The translations under genes and the position numbers were made by a program. Shown here piece after piece: positions 11,551 through 21,312 of a DNA stretch of 64,000 bases. Source of the stretch: Nemophila menziesii (lineage: Eukaryota; Streptophyta; Magnoliopsida; Boraginales; Hydrophyllaceae); NCBI GenBank assembly GCA_029959085.1, contig JARWIR010000047.1, positions 3,534,001-3,598,000 of the forward strand, in the 5' to 3' direction. Position 1 is the first letter of the stretch. The number at the start of each line of letters is the position of its first letter. The notes under the pieces were generated by a model, which did not search any database, was not told where the DNA came from, and saw nothing but the letters and a program-made list of their open reading frames with translations.

Positions 11551-11735
11551 GTCAGCGTGGATCAAATACGGAACTTTTAGTTGTCTAATGGAGTGGGATA
11601 AGGGACAATCAAGTTTTTATTAGAAAAAAATTAATGAAATTAATGTGAAGAAATTAATTAAGGGACCAAATACGATCATGCTCGTATTTTTTGTAGAGGG
11701 TCCAACCCGTTTAAAAAAGTACTTTATTATATAGA

Positions 11736-12366
11736 TATAGAGATATAATGAATAATGAATGTTAATGGTCAATTATCAGATTATTTTAATTATTAATTAT
11801 CTTTTAAGTGTTTATTAATTTTAAATTTTTATATGATAGACATATATATATTTATATATATATATTATGAATTCCATCTTGACTTTCTAATATTCTATAA
11901 TTTTTATTGGATGAATCAATATATTTCTTGTGTTAAAAAGTTTGTTTTTTTATAATTGAAATGAGATCTTTCAAAATTATACATGTTTTGACAAAGAAAA
12001 TAAAAGAAATAAAAAATTATTTAAATATTATAATGTAAAGTAATTTGTTTTAATTTTATATTATACCTAGTTGAACCTTTCTTATAATAAATTTTGAATT
12101 TTTTTATTTTATTTTTAGTATTTTATAAATTTTAATAAAAAGAAATAAATTTTATTTATATGAAAACTAATTTGAATTCTTATAATTTTATTTATATGAA
12201 ATTTAAATAGATTTTATATTATTTAATATTTTTATGTGTATATAATAAATGAAAGAATGAGTCAAATGGGGGAATTATGAGACAAATGGGGGAATTATGA
12301 GATGAATGGGAAAGTTTGAGGATAAATAGGGAGAGTTAGGTTTCATTCTGCTTTATTATATAGATA
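11736..12366 (+). mobile_element. AT-rich interval ending in a Helitron-like 3' end
   Basis: 11736-12235 is AT-rich with nothing recognisable. 12255-12315 holds about three copies of a 20-nt unit ('gagacaaatgggggaattat' and variants). 12345-12366 reads 'tttcattctgctttattata' plus 'tagata', the same right edge as H1. The next base begins a new left edge, so this looks like the 3' end of one element abutting the 5' end of another. Confidence 0.4.
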
Positions 12367-12471
12367 TACTAGGTATTACCCGTGCCTTAAAGCACTTCGA
12401 TGATTAAAAAAAGTTACGCAATAATAAGAAAGGTCGATGATTGAATTGAGCTAAAAAAATTTACATATAAA
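12367..12471 (+). mobile_element. Helitron-like 5' end (element H2)
   Basis: 'tactaggtattacccgtgcc' followed by 'ttaaagcacttcga' matches the left edge of H1 closely. The matching right end of H2 was not found in the window; the element may run through the exon-like pieces at 13240-13715 and the third GGTTAA array. Confidence 0.4.
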
Positions 12472-12928
12472 CATGTTGTAGATCTCCCCGCTTAAGAGTC
12501 AACTCCCTCCTCAGCCGCTTACGCCTAGTTGAAACACTAGGCAATTTTGCCTAGCGCCTTAGTCACCTTAGAATAGGCGCCTAGCCCGTCTAGGCGCCGA
12601 TTAATGGCAAAAAATGGCCGCCTAGGCGCCGAATTAATGGCAAAACATGCTAGCATAGACGTTCTTGTAATTTTTCTTATTCTCGAGAATTCTTTAATTG
12701 ATATTATAACTCAATATTTAGTATTTTTAAATTTATATATAGTGTTGTTAGATGAATTTTATGACTTAAATGGTTAAAATTGCTATAATTATTATATATA
12801 TTACTAAATATACAAAATTACACATCGGGATTCAAAACCGTATAATTCCACCTAGGCCCCGTATAATCCCTCCTAGGCGCTAGGCCCCGGTCGACCGCCT
12901 AGGCTGCGAAACCGAGATCTACAGCATA
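12472..12928. mobile_element. 457-bp MITE with CTAGGCGCC palindromes and 9-bp target duplication
   Basis: The ends form ~15-bp inverted repeats with two mismatches ('catgttgtagatctc' at left; the reverse complement of the right end is 'tatgctgtagatctc'). They are flanked by the direct repeat 'acatataaa' at 12463-12471 and 12929-12937. The interior carries clustered palindromic motifs (ctaggcgcc, gcctaggcg) near both ends, and the centre is AT-rich and non-coding. The flank length suits a Mutator-like (9 bp) or hAT (8 bp) element. Its GC-rich palindromes stand out sharply from the surroundings and could fold into strong hairpins. It lies inside the presumed H2 element. Confidence 0.75.
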
Positions 12929-13239
12929 ACATATAAAACAAAAAATATTGACGATTCTCAAATCCTTAAGTGATATATGAAGAACATGAAAATTCTCTTT
13001 AACCACCGTATTTTACCTTTGATCCAACATTTTTTCAGATTTTATTTAAGAATCTTTTTAAAAAATCCACGAATATATGTGACATTTTACAAAATGTATA
13101 TAATTTTCTATTTTAACTAACATGAAATATGTCTAGAAGTACAGTAAAATTAGAAATTAAGAAGAAAAACCAAAAAAAATCAAAAGAGGACATCTTGTGT
13201 TTTCTCTAGTGAGTTTCCACCCAATTCCACATTAGAAAA

Positions 13240-13715
13240 AAAAAGAATAACATCCACAAAATTTCCCATAGAGTTACTATGAATTAAAAAAAGTGAAACA
13301 TAAGTAGTGACTTACCAAATTCTGATACTAACAACGTTAAAAAGTAACTACCTAAGTTTAAAATAATACCTACTTCGCAGATTTACCAATTTTTTCCAAA
13401 TCGTCAAGCTATTAAAAACAAACAACAAAAGCTATCATCCATGATCCATCACAATACAAAAGAAAAATGTAGACCTTACAGACTTGAATGGATTAGGAGA
13501 ATCTTCACGTAATTCAAGAATATAAGTAGCTTTCTTCACTTAAATACCCTTAAATCCTTTCAAATCTTCCATGTTGATTTCACGTTTAATTAGTGAGGAA
13601 AAAGACGAAAGCAAAAGAATAAAAAATGTACTAATACTCACTTGCTAGTAGAAGTGAGGAACTTGAGATATTCCTGAACATAAGAGTTCTCCATGCGCGA
13701 GTTTTGCTGGCAACA
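13240..13715 (-). pseudogene. Exon-like pieces of an unrecognised gene, probably captured
   Basis: On the minus strand several short stretches read like exons with plausible splice sites. One at ~13715-13645 reads M-E-N-S-Y-V-Q-E-Y-L-K-F-L and ends before 'gtgagtatt'. One at ~13590-13480 reads I-N-M-E-D-L-K-G-F-K-G-I, a stop, then A-T-Y-I-L-E-L-R-E-D-S-P-N-P and ends before 'gtaagg'. One at ~13408-13372 follows 'tttttaatag' and reads L-D-D-L-E-K-I-G-K-S-A-K before a stop. I do not recognise the protein. The in-frame stops, and the position between a Helitron-like 5' end and a GGTTAA array, suggest a captured and decaying gene fragment. 12938-13240 shows nothing else. Confidence 0.4.
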
Positions 13716-13725
13716 TGATAATGGA

Positions 13726-14303
13726 TTGAGGGTTAAGGTTAAGGTTTAGTTTAAGGTTAAGTTTAATGGTAAGGTTACGGTTAAGGTTAACGTTAAGGTT
13801 AATGTTAGTTTACAGTTTAAAAGATAAAGTTTTAAGGTAAAGTTTAAGGTTAAGTGTTTAGGTTAAGGTCATGGTTAAAGTTAAGGTTTAAGCTTTAAGG
13901 CTCAAGGTTAAGGTTATTTTTAAGGTTAAGGTTATACTTAAGATAAAGGTGAAGGTAAAGGTTAAAGTTAAGGTTTTAGGATTAACTTTTAGGGTTAAAG
14001 GGTTAAGGTTAAAGGTTTAAGGGTTAAATTTTAAAGTTAAGGTTAAGGTGAATATGAAGATTATGGTTTAAGGTTTAATGTTTAAGATGTATGGTTTAAG
14101 GATAAATGTTTAGGCGTTAAGATTAAATTTAAGGTAACAATAAAGATGAAGATTAGGGTTTAAGGTTTAAGGTGTAAGATTTAAGGTGTAAGATTTAAGG
14201 TTAAAGTTAAGGTTAAGGTTTAAGATTTAAGGTTCAAGGTTCAAGGTTAAGGTTAAGTTTCAACATCAAGGTTAAGGTTATACTTAAGGTTGAGTTTAAA
14301 GTT
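13726..14303 (+). repeat. GGTTAA/GGTTTAA degenerate tandem array 3
   Basis: Same unit and same strand as arrays 1 and 2, beginning directly after the exon-like pieces. It contains GGTTTAA, GGTGAA and 'agatgaaga' variants. It continues without a break into the 830-bp duplicated unit. Confidence 0.85.
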
Positions 14304-15133
14304 AGATAAAGGTGAAGGTAAAGGTAAAAGTTAAGGTTTTAGGTTTTAGGTTTAAGGTTTACGGTTTAAGAGTTAAGGCTAAAGGTTTAAGGGTTAAGGT
14401 TTAAGTTTGAAGTCACGGTTAAGGTGAAGATGAAGATGAAGATTAAGGTTTAAGGTTTAATGTTTAAGATGTAAGGTTTAAAGATATATGTTTTGGCGTT
14501 AAGATTAAATTAAAGGTTAAGATGAAGATGAAGATTAGGTTTTAAGGTTTAAGGTTTAAGGTTTAAGGTGTAAGGTTAACATTAACGTTTAGGTTTAGGT
14601 TAAGGTTAAGGTTAAAATTATGGTCAAGGTTAGGGTTAAGGTTAAAGAAATAATAGTTAAGAAGTTGAGGTTATAGGGGTTAAGGTTCATTTTAATCTTA
14701 TTCAACATTTGGTCCCTTAATCCTAAAAAATATATTATCAATTCATGTCATGAATCAATATAGTAAGTAAATTATACAGGGAAGGCCCAAGGCCGGTCCT
14801 GAGGGTAGGTTGAAGAGACGACCGCTTTGGGCCTCCGATTTTTGATGTTTTTAGGGGTCTTTAACTTCTAATATTTTTGCATAAAGGGGTCTCATTTTGC
14901 AAATTAGACCCCTCGAGGGAAACATTGTTCAATCTTTTTTATTCATTTTTTTATTTTTTTAATTACTATCTTTGTATATAGTTATAATTTAAACTAATGC
15001 ATGTAAAGGAAATATACCATTTACGTTAAAAGGTTTACCAAAAGGTGATAAGGCTTTATTTATCTGTGGTGATTAAGATATTCTACTAATTAAGTTTTCA
15101 TGTCACAAAAAAAAATTACTTAAAAAATTATTA
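14304..15133 (+). repeat. 830-bp tandem duplication, unit 1
   Basis: Runs from 'agataaaggtgaaggtaaag' through the last part of the GGTTAA array, a ~155-bp hAT-like piece and AT-rich DNA to 'ttaaaaaattattatt'. Unit 2 (15134-15963) repeats it with the same order and few differences. The junction at 15133/15134 passes straight from AT-rich sequence back into the array, so this is a direct tandem duplication. The low divergence makes it one of the younger events here. Confidence 0.85.
14770..14935. mobile_element. hAT-like terminal fragment in duplicated unit 1
   Basis: Reads 'caaggccggtcctgaggg', then 'gaccgctttgggcctcc' and 'aattagacccctcgaggg'. This resembles the 'agggccggccctg' type of end found in plant hAT-related non-autonomous elements, but no target duplication or second end was identified. 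The same piece recurs at ~15610-15765 in unit 2. Confidence 0.35.
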
Positions 15134-15963
15134 TTAGATAAAGGTGAAGGTAAAGGTAAAAGTTAAGGTTTTAGGTTTTAGGTTTAAGGTTTAAGGTTTA
15201 CGATTTAAGGCTAAAGGTTTAAGGGTTAAGGTTTAAGTTTGAAGTCACGGTTAAGGTGAAGATGAAGATGAAGATTAAGGTTTAAGGTTTAATGTTTATG
15301 ATGTAAGGTTTAAAGATATATGTTTAGGCGTTAAGATTAAATTAAAGGTTAAGATGAAGATGAAGATTAGGGTTTAAGGTTTAAGGTTTAAGGTGTAAGG
15401 TTAAAGTTAAGGTTAACATTAACGGTTAGGTTTAGGTTAAGGTTAAGGTTAAATTTAAGGTCAAGGTTAGGGTTAAGGTTAAAGAAATAATAGTTAAGAA
15501 GTTGAGGTTATGGGGGTTAAGGTTCATTTTAATCCTATTCAACATTTGGTCCCTTAATCCTAAAAAATATATTATCAATTCAAGTCATGAATCAATATAG
15601 TAAGTAAATTATACAGGGAAGGCCCAAGGCCAGTCCTGAGGGTAGGTTGAAGAGACGACCGCTTTGGGTCTCCGATTTTTGATGTTTTTAGGGGTCTTCA
15701 ACTTCTAATATTTTTGCATAAAGGGGTCTCATTTTGCAAATTAGACCCCTCGAGGGAAACATTGCTCAATCTTTTCTATTCATTTTTTTATTTTTTTAAT
15801 TACTATCTTTGTATATAGTTATAATTTAAACTAATGCATGTAAAGGAAATATACCATTTACGTTAAAAGGTTTACCAAAAGGTGATAAGGCTTTATTTAT
15901 CTGTGGTGATTAAGATATTCTACTAATTAAGTTTTCATGTCAAAAAAAATTACTTAAAAAATT
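15134..15963 (+). repeat. 830-bp tandem duplication, unit 2
   Basis: Second copy of 14304-15133. It differs by scattered substitutions and a small rearrangement among the heptamers near 15180-15210, where array slippage is expected. The copy ends at 'aaattattatta', after which unrelated sequence ('cgtaccattgtc') begins. Confidence 0.85.
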
Positions 15964-15999
15964 ATTATTACGTACCATTGTCATTATCATAATGTTCAT

Positions 16000-16280
16000 G
16001 TCTCAAATGAGTCCTATATTATGCAAAATAACATCCCGTAAAATTTCAACATCAGTTATTTCACATATTATAAGACTTATAATGCAATTAACCTAAAAAC
16101 TAATGTAAGCAATTTATATGTTTATTAGTATAAGGACCAGTTCAATCATTTTTGTGGTGCAATTATTTTGAAATGATATAGGGACCTATAGTGCAGTTAA
16201 TCTGAAATGATATAGGTACCTATATTGAAATTAATCTGACATGTTATAGGGACCTATAGTGCAATTATTATTTTATCCAC
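16000..16280. repeat. Copies of the 'tatagggacctatagtgc' motif
   Basis: Three near-tandem copies of a ~37-bp unit ('gatatagggacctatagtgc' and variants separated by 'agttaatctgaaat') lie at 16170-16270, with degenerate relatives from 16000. They belong to the same motif family as 7340-8340. 16280-16680 holds nothing recognisable. Confidence 0.6.
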
Positions 16281-16689
16281 AACGAAGAAAAGAAAATCCA
16301 AAAATGCATTATAGCTGAAATGTGTGTCAAATTTTGCTGATTCTTGTTTACTTTAGGTGATTAACTAAAATCAAACTAATTGCCTTTTAATATAAATTCA
16401 TCACTTAAATAGTTAAAATAAGAACCCATCTAAAGCATCATAATCCAATTGCAACAACATAAACAAACATTTTAAACATTATTGCACAGTAGATTACTGA
16501 AAAACACAAACAATGTTCCACCCTAACAAATCTAAAAACCACAATTTGACCCAAATCTATTTTTTTCTTCCATTAAAACCCTTATAATGTATCTAATTTT
16601 GCAAAAGGAAACATTCCAACTCTTTCACAACTTTATTCCGAGCAAACCAAAACCATAAACATATATGAAAAGGAAAAGATGAGAAAGGT

Positions 16690-17075
16690 TTCAAAATTTA
16701 AAGAGAGAGAATGGACCAGTTTGGTGGTGGAGGTTGTGTGCAGTGGTGGTGGCTCGCCGGTGGTGGTGTCCCTCCAGTGGTGGTGGTGCTGGAATTCAAT
16801 ACACCAAAACTCAAAAACCAAAATAGTAATTAGTTTTAATTTTGTAAATTAAATAAAATTGATATTTAAGATAAGATTATACCTTGGCTCGGATTATGGT
16901 GGTTGTCGCCGCGCCGTAGATGTGGCTCCGGTGTTGGTGGCTCGCTGGATGAGTTTTTTGAAAGACTCTTTTTTTTGGCTCCTGTGATGGAGGGGGGGGT
17001 TTTTGGCTCTTTGATGATGGGGTGGGCGTTTTTAAAGAATAAAACAAATGTCCTCATCAAATAATTTTCCATTAA
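16690..17075 (-). other. GC-rich island with exon-like low-complexity sequence
   Basis: Two GC-rich pieces (16715-16800 and 16880-17060) stand out from the AT-rich surroundings. On the minus strand the upstream piece (from ~17072) reads Lys/Ser/Pro-rich residues including S-S-S-E-P-P-T-P-E-P-H-L and meets a possible donor 'aag|gtataatc' at ~16882. The downstream piece follows a possible acceptor 'ttgaattccag' and is rich in Thr, Pro and His codons (ccaccacca repeats). This could be a captured first exon plus part of a second, or a trinucleotide-biased leader. I do not recognise the protein, and repeat-driven coding appearance cannot be excluded. Confidence 0.3.
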
Positions 17076-17269
17076 ATTAGACGCTCTATATTTACCGCCA
17101 ATATAAGTTTTAGAAATTTAAAAAAAAATCAAAAATTATTTTTTCGTTTTTATTTATAAACATGATAATAAATTGTTATCGTCATCACTATCGATATATA
17201 CTACTCGTTAGTCTAGTATCAAACAACATTTCATCATGTTTTTTGTCACCGGCTTCACTCAAGTTATCA

Positions 17270-18130
17270 GGTACAAGGTTAAACATGGAAAATCAATCTC
17301 TATCCTTTGACCTGTAGTCAGCTGTAATAACGGGTATTCCGAATCCAAGTTCGTATCAACTAAAGGAATTGTGATCAGCTTTAGACTAGTGGAAATCGAT
17401 TATTCACCCCATAATTCGGGACTCCATCCGTGTTTATCATTCACCTCACATACAACTTTCCACTCTTTTTGTGTTTTACTTGCATAAATTACATCGATAT
17501 AAGACATCTTTTTTGTTCGAGTTGCTAAAATGAAGGGTTCCTCACTCTAGAAGAAAGAGTTTGTGCTGATCATTGTTGCCCAGTTTTTCGATTTTCTCTT
17601 TTTCATTTTTTCGTCGGTGATATTCCATTTAAACTTGAACAACACAATTGAACACCCACGAATGAATTCCACCTTTACAATTTTACTTAACTCACCAGAA
17701 AAAGGTTTCACCACCTGTGATAGTACAAAATGACTAGTTAATAAACATATTATTACCAACTACCAAGAATAGAGATAGGGACAACTTTTTACCTGTGATG
17801 GTACAAACTCCATAATCCTAGGTGACTCTCTTTTCTCCTTTGTCACGCGTAACCCATTTGATCCCGGTGACAACACAAGAATCATAGCTATATACAGGCC
17901 CACTAGACATGTTGGACAAGGAAACCAATTCAGCAAGATAACTACCATTTAAAAAATAAGTTTTTGGACTACCTTAATTGTAGTCTGAATGGTTTTCCTT
18001 CTAAGTGATCATAAACTTCAACTATCGTTGAAAGATCTTCCTGTATTTCCTCCATCTCATTAAATCTTTCATCCTAGAATTTTCTACGAGTTGATTCATA
18101 AATATTGTTGATATTCTTCTTCTGATGCAC
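17270..18130 (-). pseudogene. CACTA (TNP2/En-Spm type) reading frame, DUF4216-like region, broken
   Basis: The minus strand holds pieces typical of the C-terminal part of plant CACTA TNP2-type proteins. At ~17915-17800 it reads Y-D-S-C-V-V-T-G-I-K-W-V-T, matching the 'YNSCxVNGxRF' element. At ~17735-17630 it reads G-E-L-S-K-I-V-K-V-E-F then V-L-F-K-F-K-W, matching the DUF4216 'VVLFKCxW' part. At ~17550-17410 it reads E-P-F-I-L-A-T then K-E-W-K-V-V, matching 'DPFILAxQ...WxVV'. The pieces are joined through frameshifts and in-frame stops (one before D-Y-G-V, one before S-E-E-P), so no product is possible. Another coding-like piece rich in Glu/Arg lies at ~18110-17985. No terminal CACTA repeats flank it. 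It adjoins block B copy 1, so block B may be the non-coding remainder of this element. Confidence 0.68.
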
Positions 18131-20835
18131 GTAATATCATTTTCATATTGTCGAGAGTAAGTCCCATTTCCTTTATTCTACTATTACATTTCAAGCACAA
18201 CACAAACATGAAAGTAAAAATCATCAATATGGTAGTCCGTGAATATCTTATATTAAATTTTTCATAAATAATTAACGTTTGCTTTGTTAAATATTTGAAG
18301 CATTGCTTCCTTTTTTTATCAAGTTCACTTTCTTTCTATGAGTAAAAGAAAAATGTGCTTAAAGTGCAAAATTTATAATAGACAGAGACATGAACAAAAG
18401 TGTTATCATATTTTTGGGTTTTTTATGAAATTGTTTTAGTATATGATTCACAATCCTAATATTATTATCACGATATCTAAAATGTTATTTTGGGAGAGAC
18501 AAGCTATCCCACCCGATAGTATCATTCTACTGAATGGACACAATGGTCTAAATGACCTAGAGTCTATACTCTTGATCACGTTTATAAAACCGACAATTTT
18601 TTATCAAATACTTCCTTTGAGGTATGATCAGTGAATTTGTTAACAATTTCGATGAATTTATAGTAATTTTCTCCAAAACACGTCCCACTTAAAAAATATC
18701 GGTTTTTGGATCATTGGTCATCAAACTAGTAAAGATATAGAGTAAATACACTATTTACCCTTATACTATTACTCATTTAACATATTACCCCATGTTTTCT
18801 AAAACTTGTCCATTCATCCATGTACAAAATTTTCAAGCTAAATTACCCATATTAACGGATTTTGCCCAATTTTTTTGTTAAGTTATTATTAAATTATTTT
18901 TAATCAGTCTTAATTAATTTATATATTATTATTTTGACCCATAAGTTTAACAAATTTAAAATTGATCTTCCAATTTAGCGAAAAATATTTAAATATGTCA
19001 AATTAATAAAAATAAATTAATTAATAAACAACCGCCATTCCCTTCGCACCCCTCCATTTTATAGCCAACCACTAAAAAAGTAAGTTTAAAACATTTTCGT
19101 CCAAAGTTTGATGATCATGTTATCAAGAACAAATACAAGAATCTTACTAACATCATATTATCGAGAAAAGCTTCTACTCAATTGTACAAAACATGATCGT
19201 TTTAAGTTAAGTTTCATAAGTAACCAATATGTGACTTACCTTACTAAGAATAATGAATTTCATATTTTCAAAAGGTTCCATAAGACAGTTCTTTTTTCTA
19301 TTATTCTTCTTTTGTGATGGATTTTATAGTTAGTGGGTTCATTCTTGAAGCAATTAGTAATCCAATTTTACTTGTTGTTGTCATTGTTAGTTTTGTCATT
19401 GTTACAGTTGTATTTACTTGTAATACCTGATATGGAAAATAAGTTATCACTAGTCTCATTACTTTGATTAAAGAGATGCAACAGAGTTAGAATCCATGCT
19501 TCATTATAATAATTTTAGATCCATGAAACCATAATCTAAAGGCATCAAAAAACCCAAATTAAGCATCTATACAATAATTGGAGAATACATCAATGTTCAA
19601 ACTACTCCATCTTTTAATTTATAACAACCATGTATTCATATAATAGAAAGTATGATCAAACTTGATTCTATTAACCCTAAATTAAATTCAAAATTTGAGC
19701 TAATACACATATGTTTCTTGTGTCCCAAAAATCAAATCTTTGAGAGTAAAAACAATTCTATTAGGAAAAGGAGGATTTGATGAATTATTTGGGGGTTATT
19801 TGTATAGTCGTAAAACTTTGAACATTGAGGAGTTTCACGAAGAAACATATAGAAATATATTACAAATTTAGAATTCGAAGATATACAAGTACTATCTAGT
19901 GAAGTATAACTTGATTTGGCCCTATAAATTCAAAACCATCTTTTGAAATATTGGTTTTTATTAGAAATTGGTTAATTTAGACAATTCGTTGTACTATGCA
20001 TATGGAGAAAATCATCTTGTTTGGTTTTCTTCAGTTGTACATGCTCCACCCGGACCAACAAATTGTAAGCTTTATCAACCAGTATTTGAAGACAGATTTA
20101 GTTTTAAAGAATATTTTGAGGTTTTATGTTTTACATAATTTTTAATATTTTTTAATTCAATTATTTTGTATCATTAATGAATGTTTTGGGTAATGATAAT
20201 AGTGATGATGGTGATAATAATAGTGGTGGATGTGTGTGAAGAAGGTGGACCGAAGATAGGTGGGAGGAGGTTGCAAAATAAATCTATGTAGGCTAGGATG
20301 TTTATGAAAAACCAAATCGATGGGTTAATCTGATTCGTTCGAACTTGTGGGTCAAAATAATAATTTCAAATTATCTAAATTAATTAAGTATAAATTAATA
20401 ATAAGTTAACAGATTTTTTAGATTGAACCCGCCTAAAGGCAGTAAACTGGCACAAGGGTCACACTTTAAAAAGTAGGGGGTAATCTATAAAAAGGGTCAT
20501 AGTAGAAAATATTGTAAGTGTATTTACTACAAGATTTATAAAACTAAAGGTTTTTAAGCGTCCTTGTCGAGCACAATGAAACTTCGCCATAAAAAACTCA
20601 TAATATGACCAACTTATATATATATATATAAGAAGTAAACTATAAATATTTACAAATTTATAAAATGTTTCCACCATATTATCGAAAATGGTACAAAATA
20701 TATCATTTCATCGCTCTTATAAGCTCCCTTGTTTGAGGGTATTTTATCACAAATTTACTTTTAACTTGAGTATTAGAGTGCCAACAAAAGTATCTTCTTA
20801 AACACACATTATACTCATACCTACATCGCGACAAT
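17975..20835. repeat. Large duplicated block B, copy 1
   Basis: Aligns by eye with 25420-27790. Landmarks in the same order are 'acttcaactat' and 'gaaagatcttcc', 'aataattaacgtttgct', 'gacatattaccccatg' and 'tccattcatccatgtac', 'agaaaagcttctactcaatt', 'gttttgggtaatgataat', then the segment duplicated at 20374-21312. It starts inside the CACTA-derived frame. No intact coding sequence is present; the open frames at 18443-18634 and 19108-19317 are not kept in copy 2. It is probably CACTA-derived or passenger DNA. Confidence 0.65.
20374..20834. repeat. 461-bp recent tandem duplication, unit 1
   Basis: Repeats at 20852-21312 with a constant offset of 478 bp. By eye I find a single difference (a/g near 20531 versus 21009). 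The unit spans the 3' end of block B and a family S copy, including a (TA)n run. Short frames on the minus strand in both units are identical but for one residue, simply because the DNA is; they match no protein I know. Confidence 0.92.
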
Positions 20836-20851
20836 TAATAATTAAGTATCT

Positions 20852-21312
20852 TCTAAATTAATTAAGTATAAATTAATAATAAGTTAACAGATTTTTTAGA
20901 TTGAACCCGCCTAAAGGCAGTAAACTGGCACAAGGGTCACACTTTAAAAAGTAGGGGGTAATCTATAAAAAGGGTCATAGTAGAAAATATTGTAAGTGTA
21001 TTTACTACAAGATTTGTAAAACTAAAGGTTTTTAAGCGTCCTTGTCGAGCACAATGAAACTTCGCCATAAAAAACTCATAATATGACCAACTTATATATA
21101 TATATATAAGAAGTAAACTATAAATATTTACAAATTTATAAAATGTTTCCACCATATTATCGAAAATGGTACAAAATATATCATTTCATCGCTCTTATAA
21201 GCTCCCTTGTTTGAGGGTATTTTATCACAAATTTACTTTTAACTTGAGTATTAGAGTGCCAACAAAAGTATCTTCTTAAACACACATTATACTCATACCT
21301 ACATCGCGACAA
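20852..21312. repeat. 461-bp recent tandem duplication, unit 2
   Basis: Second copy of 20374-20834. The 17 bp between the units ('ttaataattaagtatct'-like) is filler. A homologous, much more diverged third version lies at 27370-27790 in block B copy 2, so the tandem duplication happened after block B was duplicated and only in copy 1. Confidence 0.92.

Larger units (their letters stand above)
9000..11735 (+). mobile_element. Helitron-like element H1 carrying GGTTAA arrays (tentative)
   Basis: The left edge reads 'tactaggtatagctcgtgc' followed by the palindrome 'gccttaaggc'; the right edge reads 'actttattatatagatatag'. The same two edges occur joined head-to-tail at 12352-12395 ('tttattatatagatatac' then 'taggtattacccgtgcc'), which supports them as true element ends. 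The 'tactagg...cccgtgc' start resembles the 5' ends of many non-autonomous plant Helitrons, which lack inverted repeats and insert without a target duplication. No Rep/helicase gene is present. The interior is mostly short tandem repeats plus AT-rich DNA (9604-10337, with a run of 12 C at about 9683). A different rolling-circle or unknown class is possible. Confidence 0.45.

Noticed and set aside
9057..15535. A true internal plant telomere (TTTAGGG)n
   Set aside because: No run of the exact TTTAGGG unit was seen; units are GGTTAA, GGTTTAA and GGCTAA. I report them as telomere-like only.
20459..21155. Two identical 72-codon minus-strand frames as a conserved small gene family
   Set aside because: They are identical only because the DNA was tandemly duplicated recently; the diverged relative near 27440-27690 does not keep the frame.
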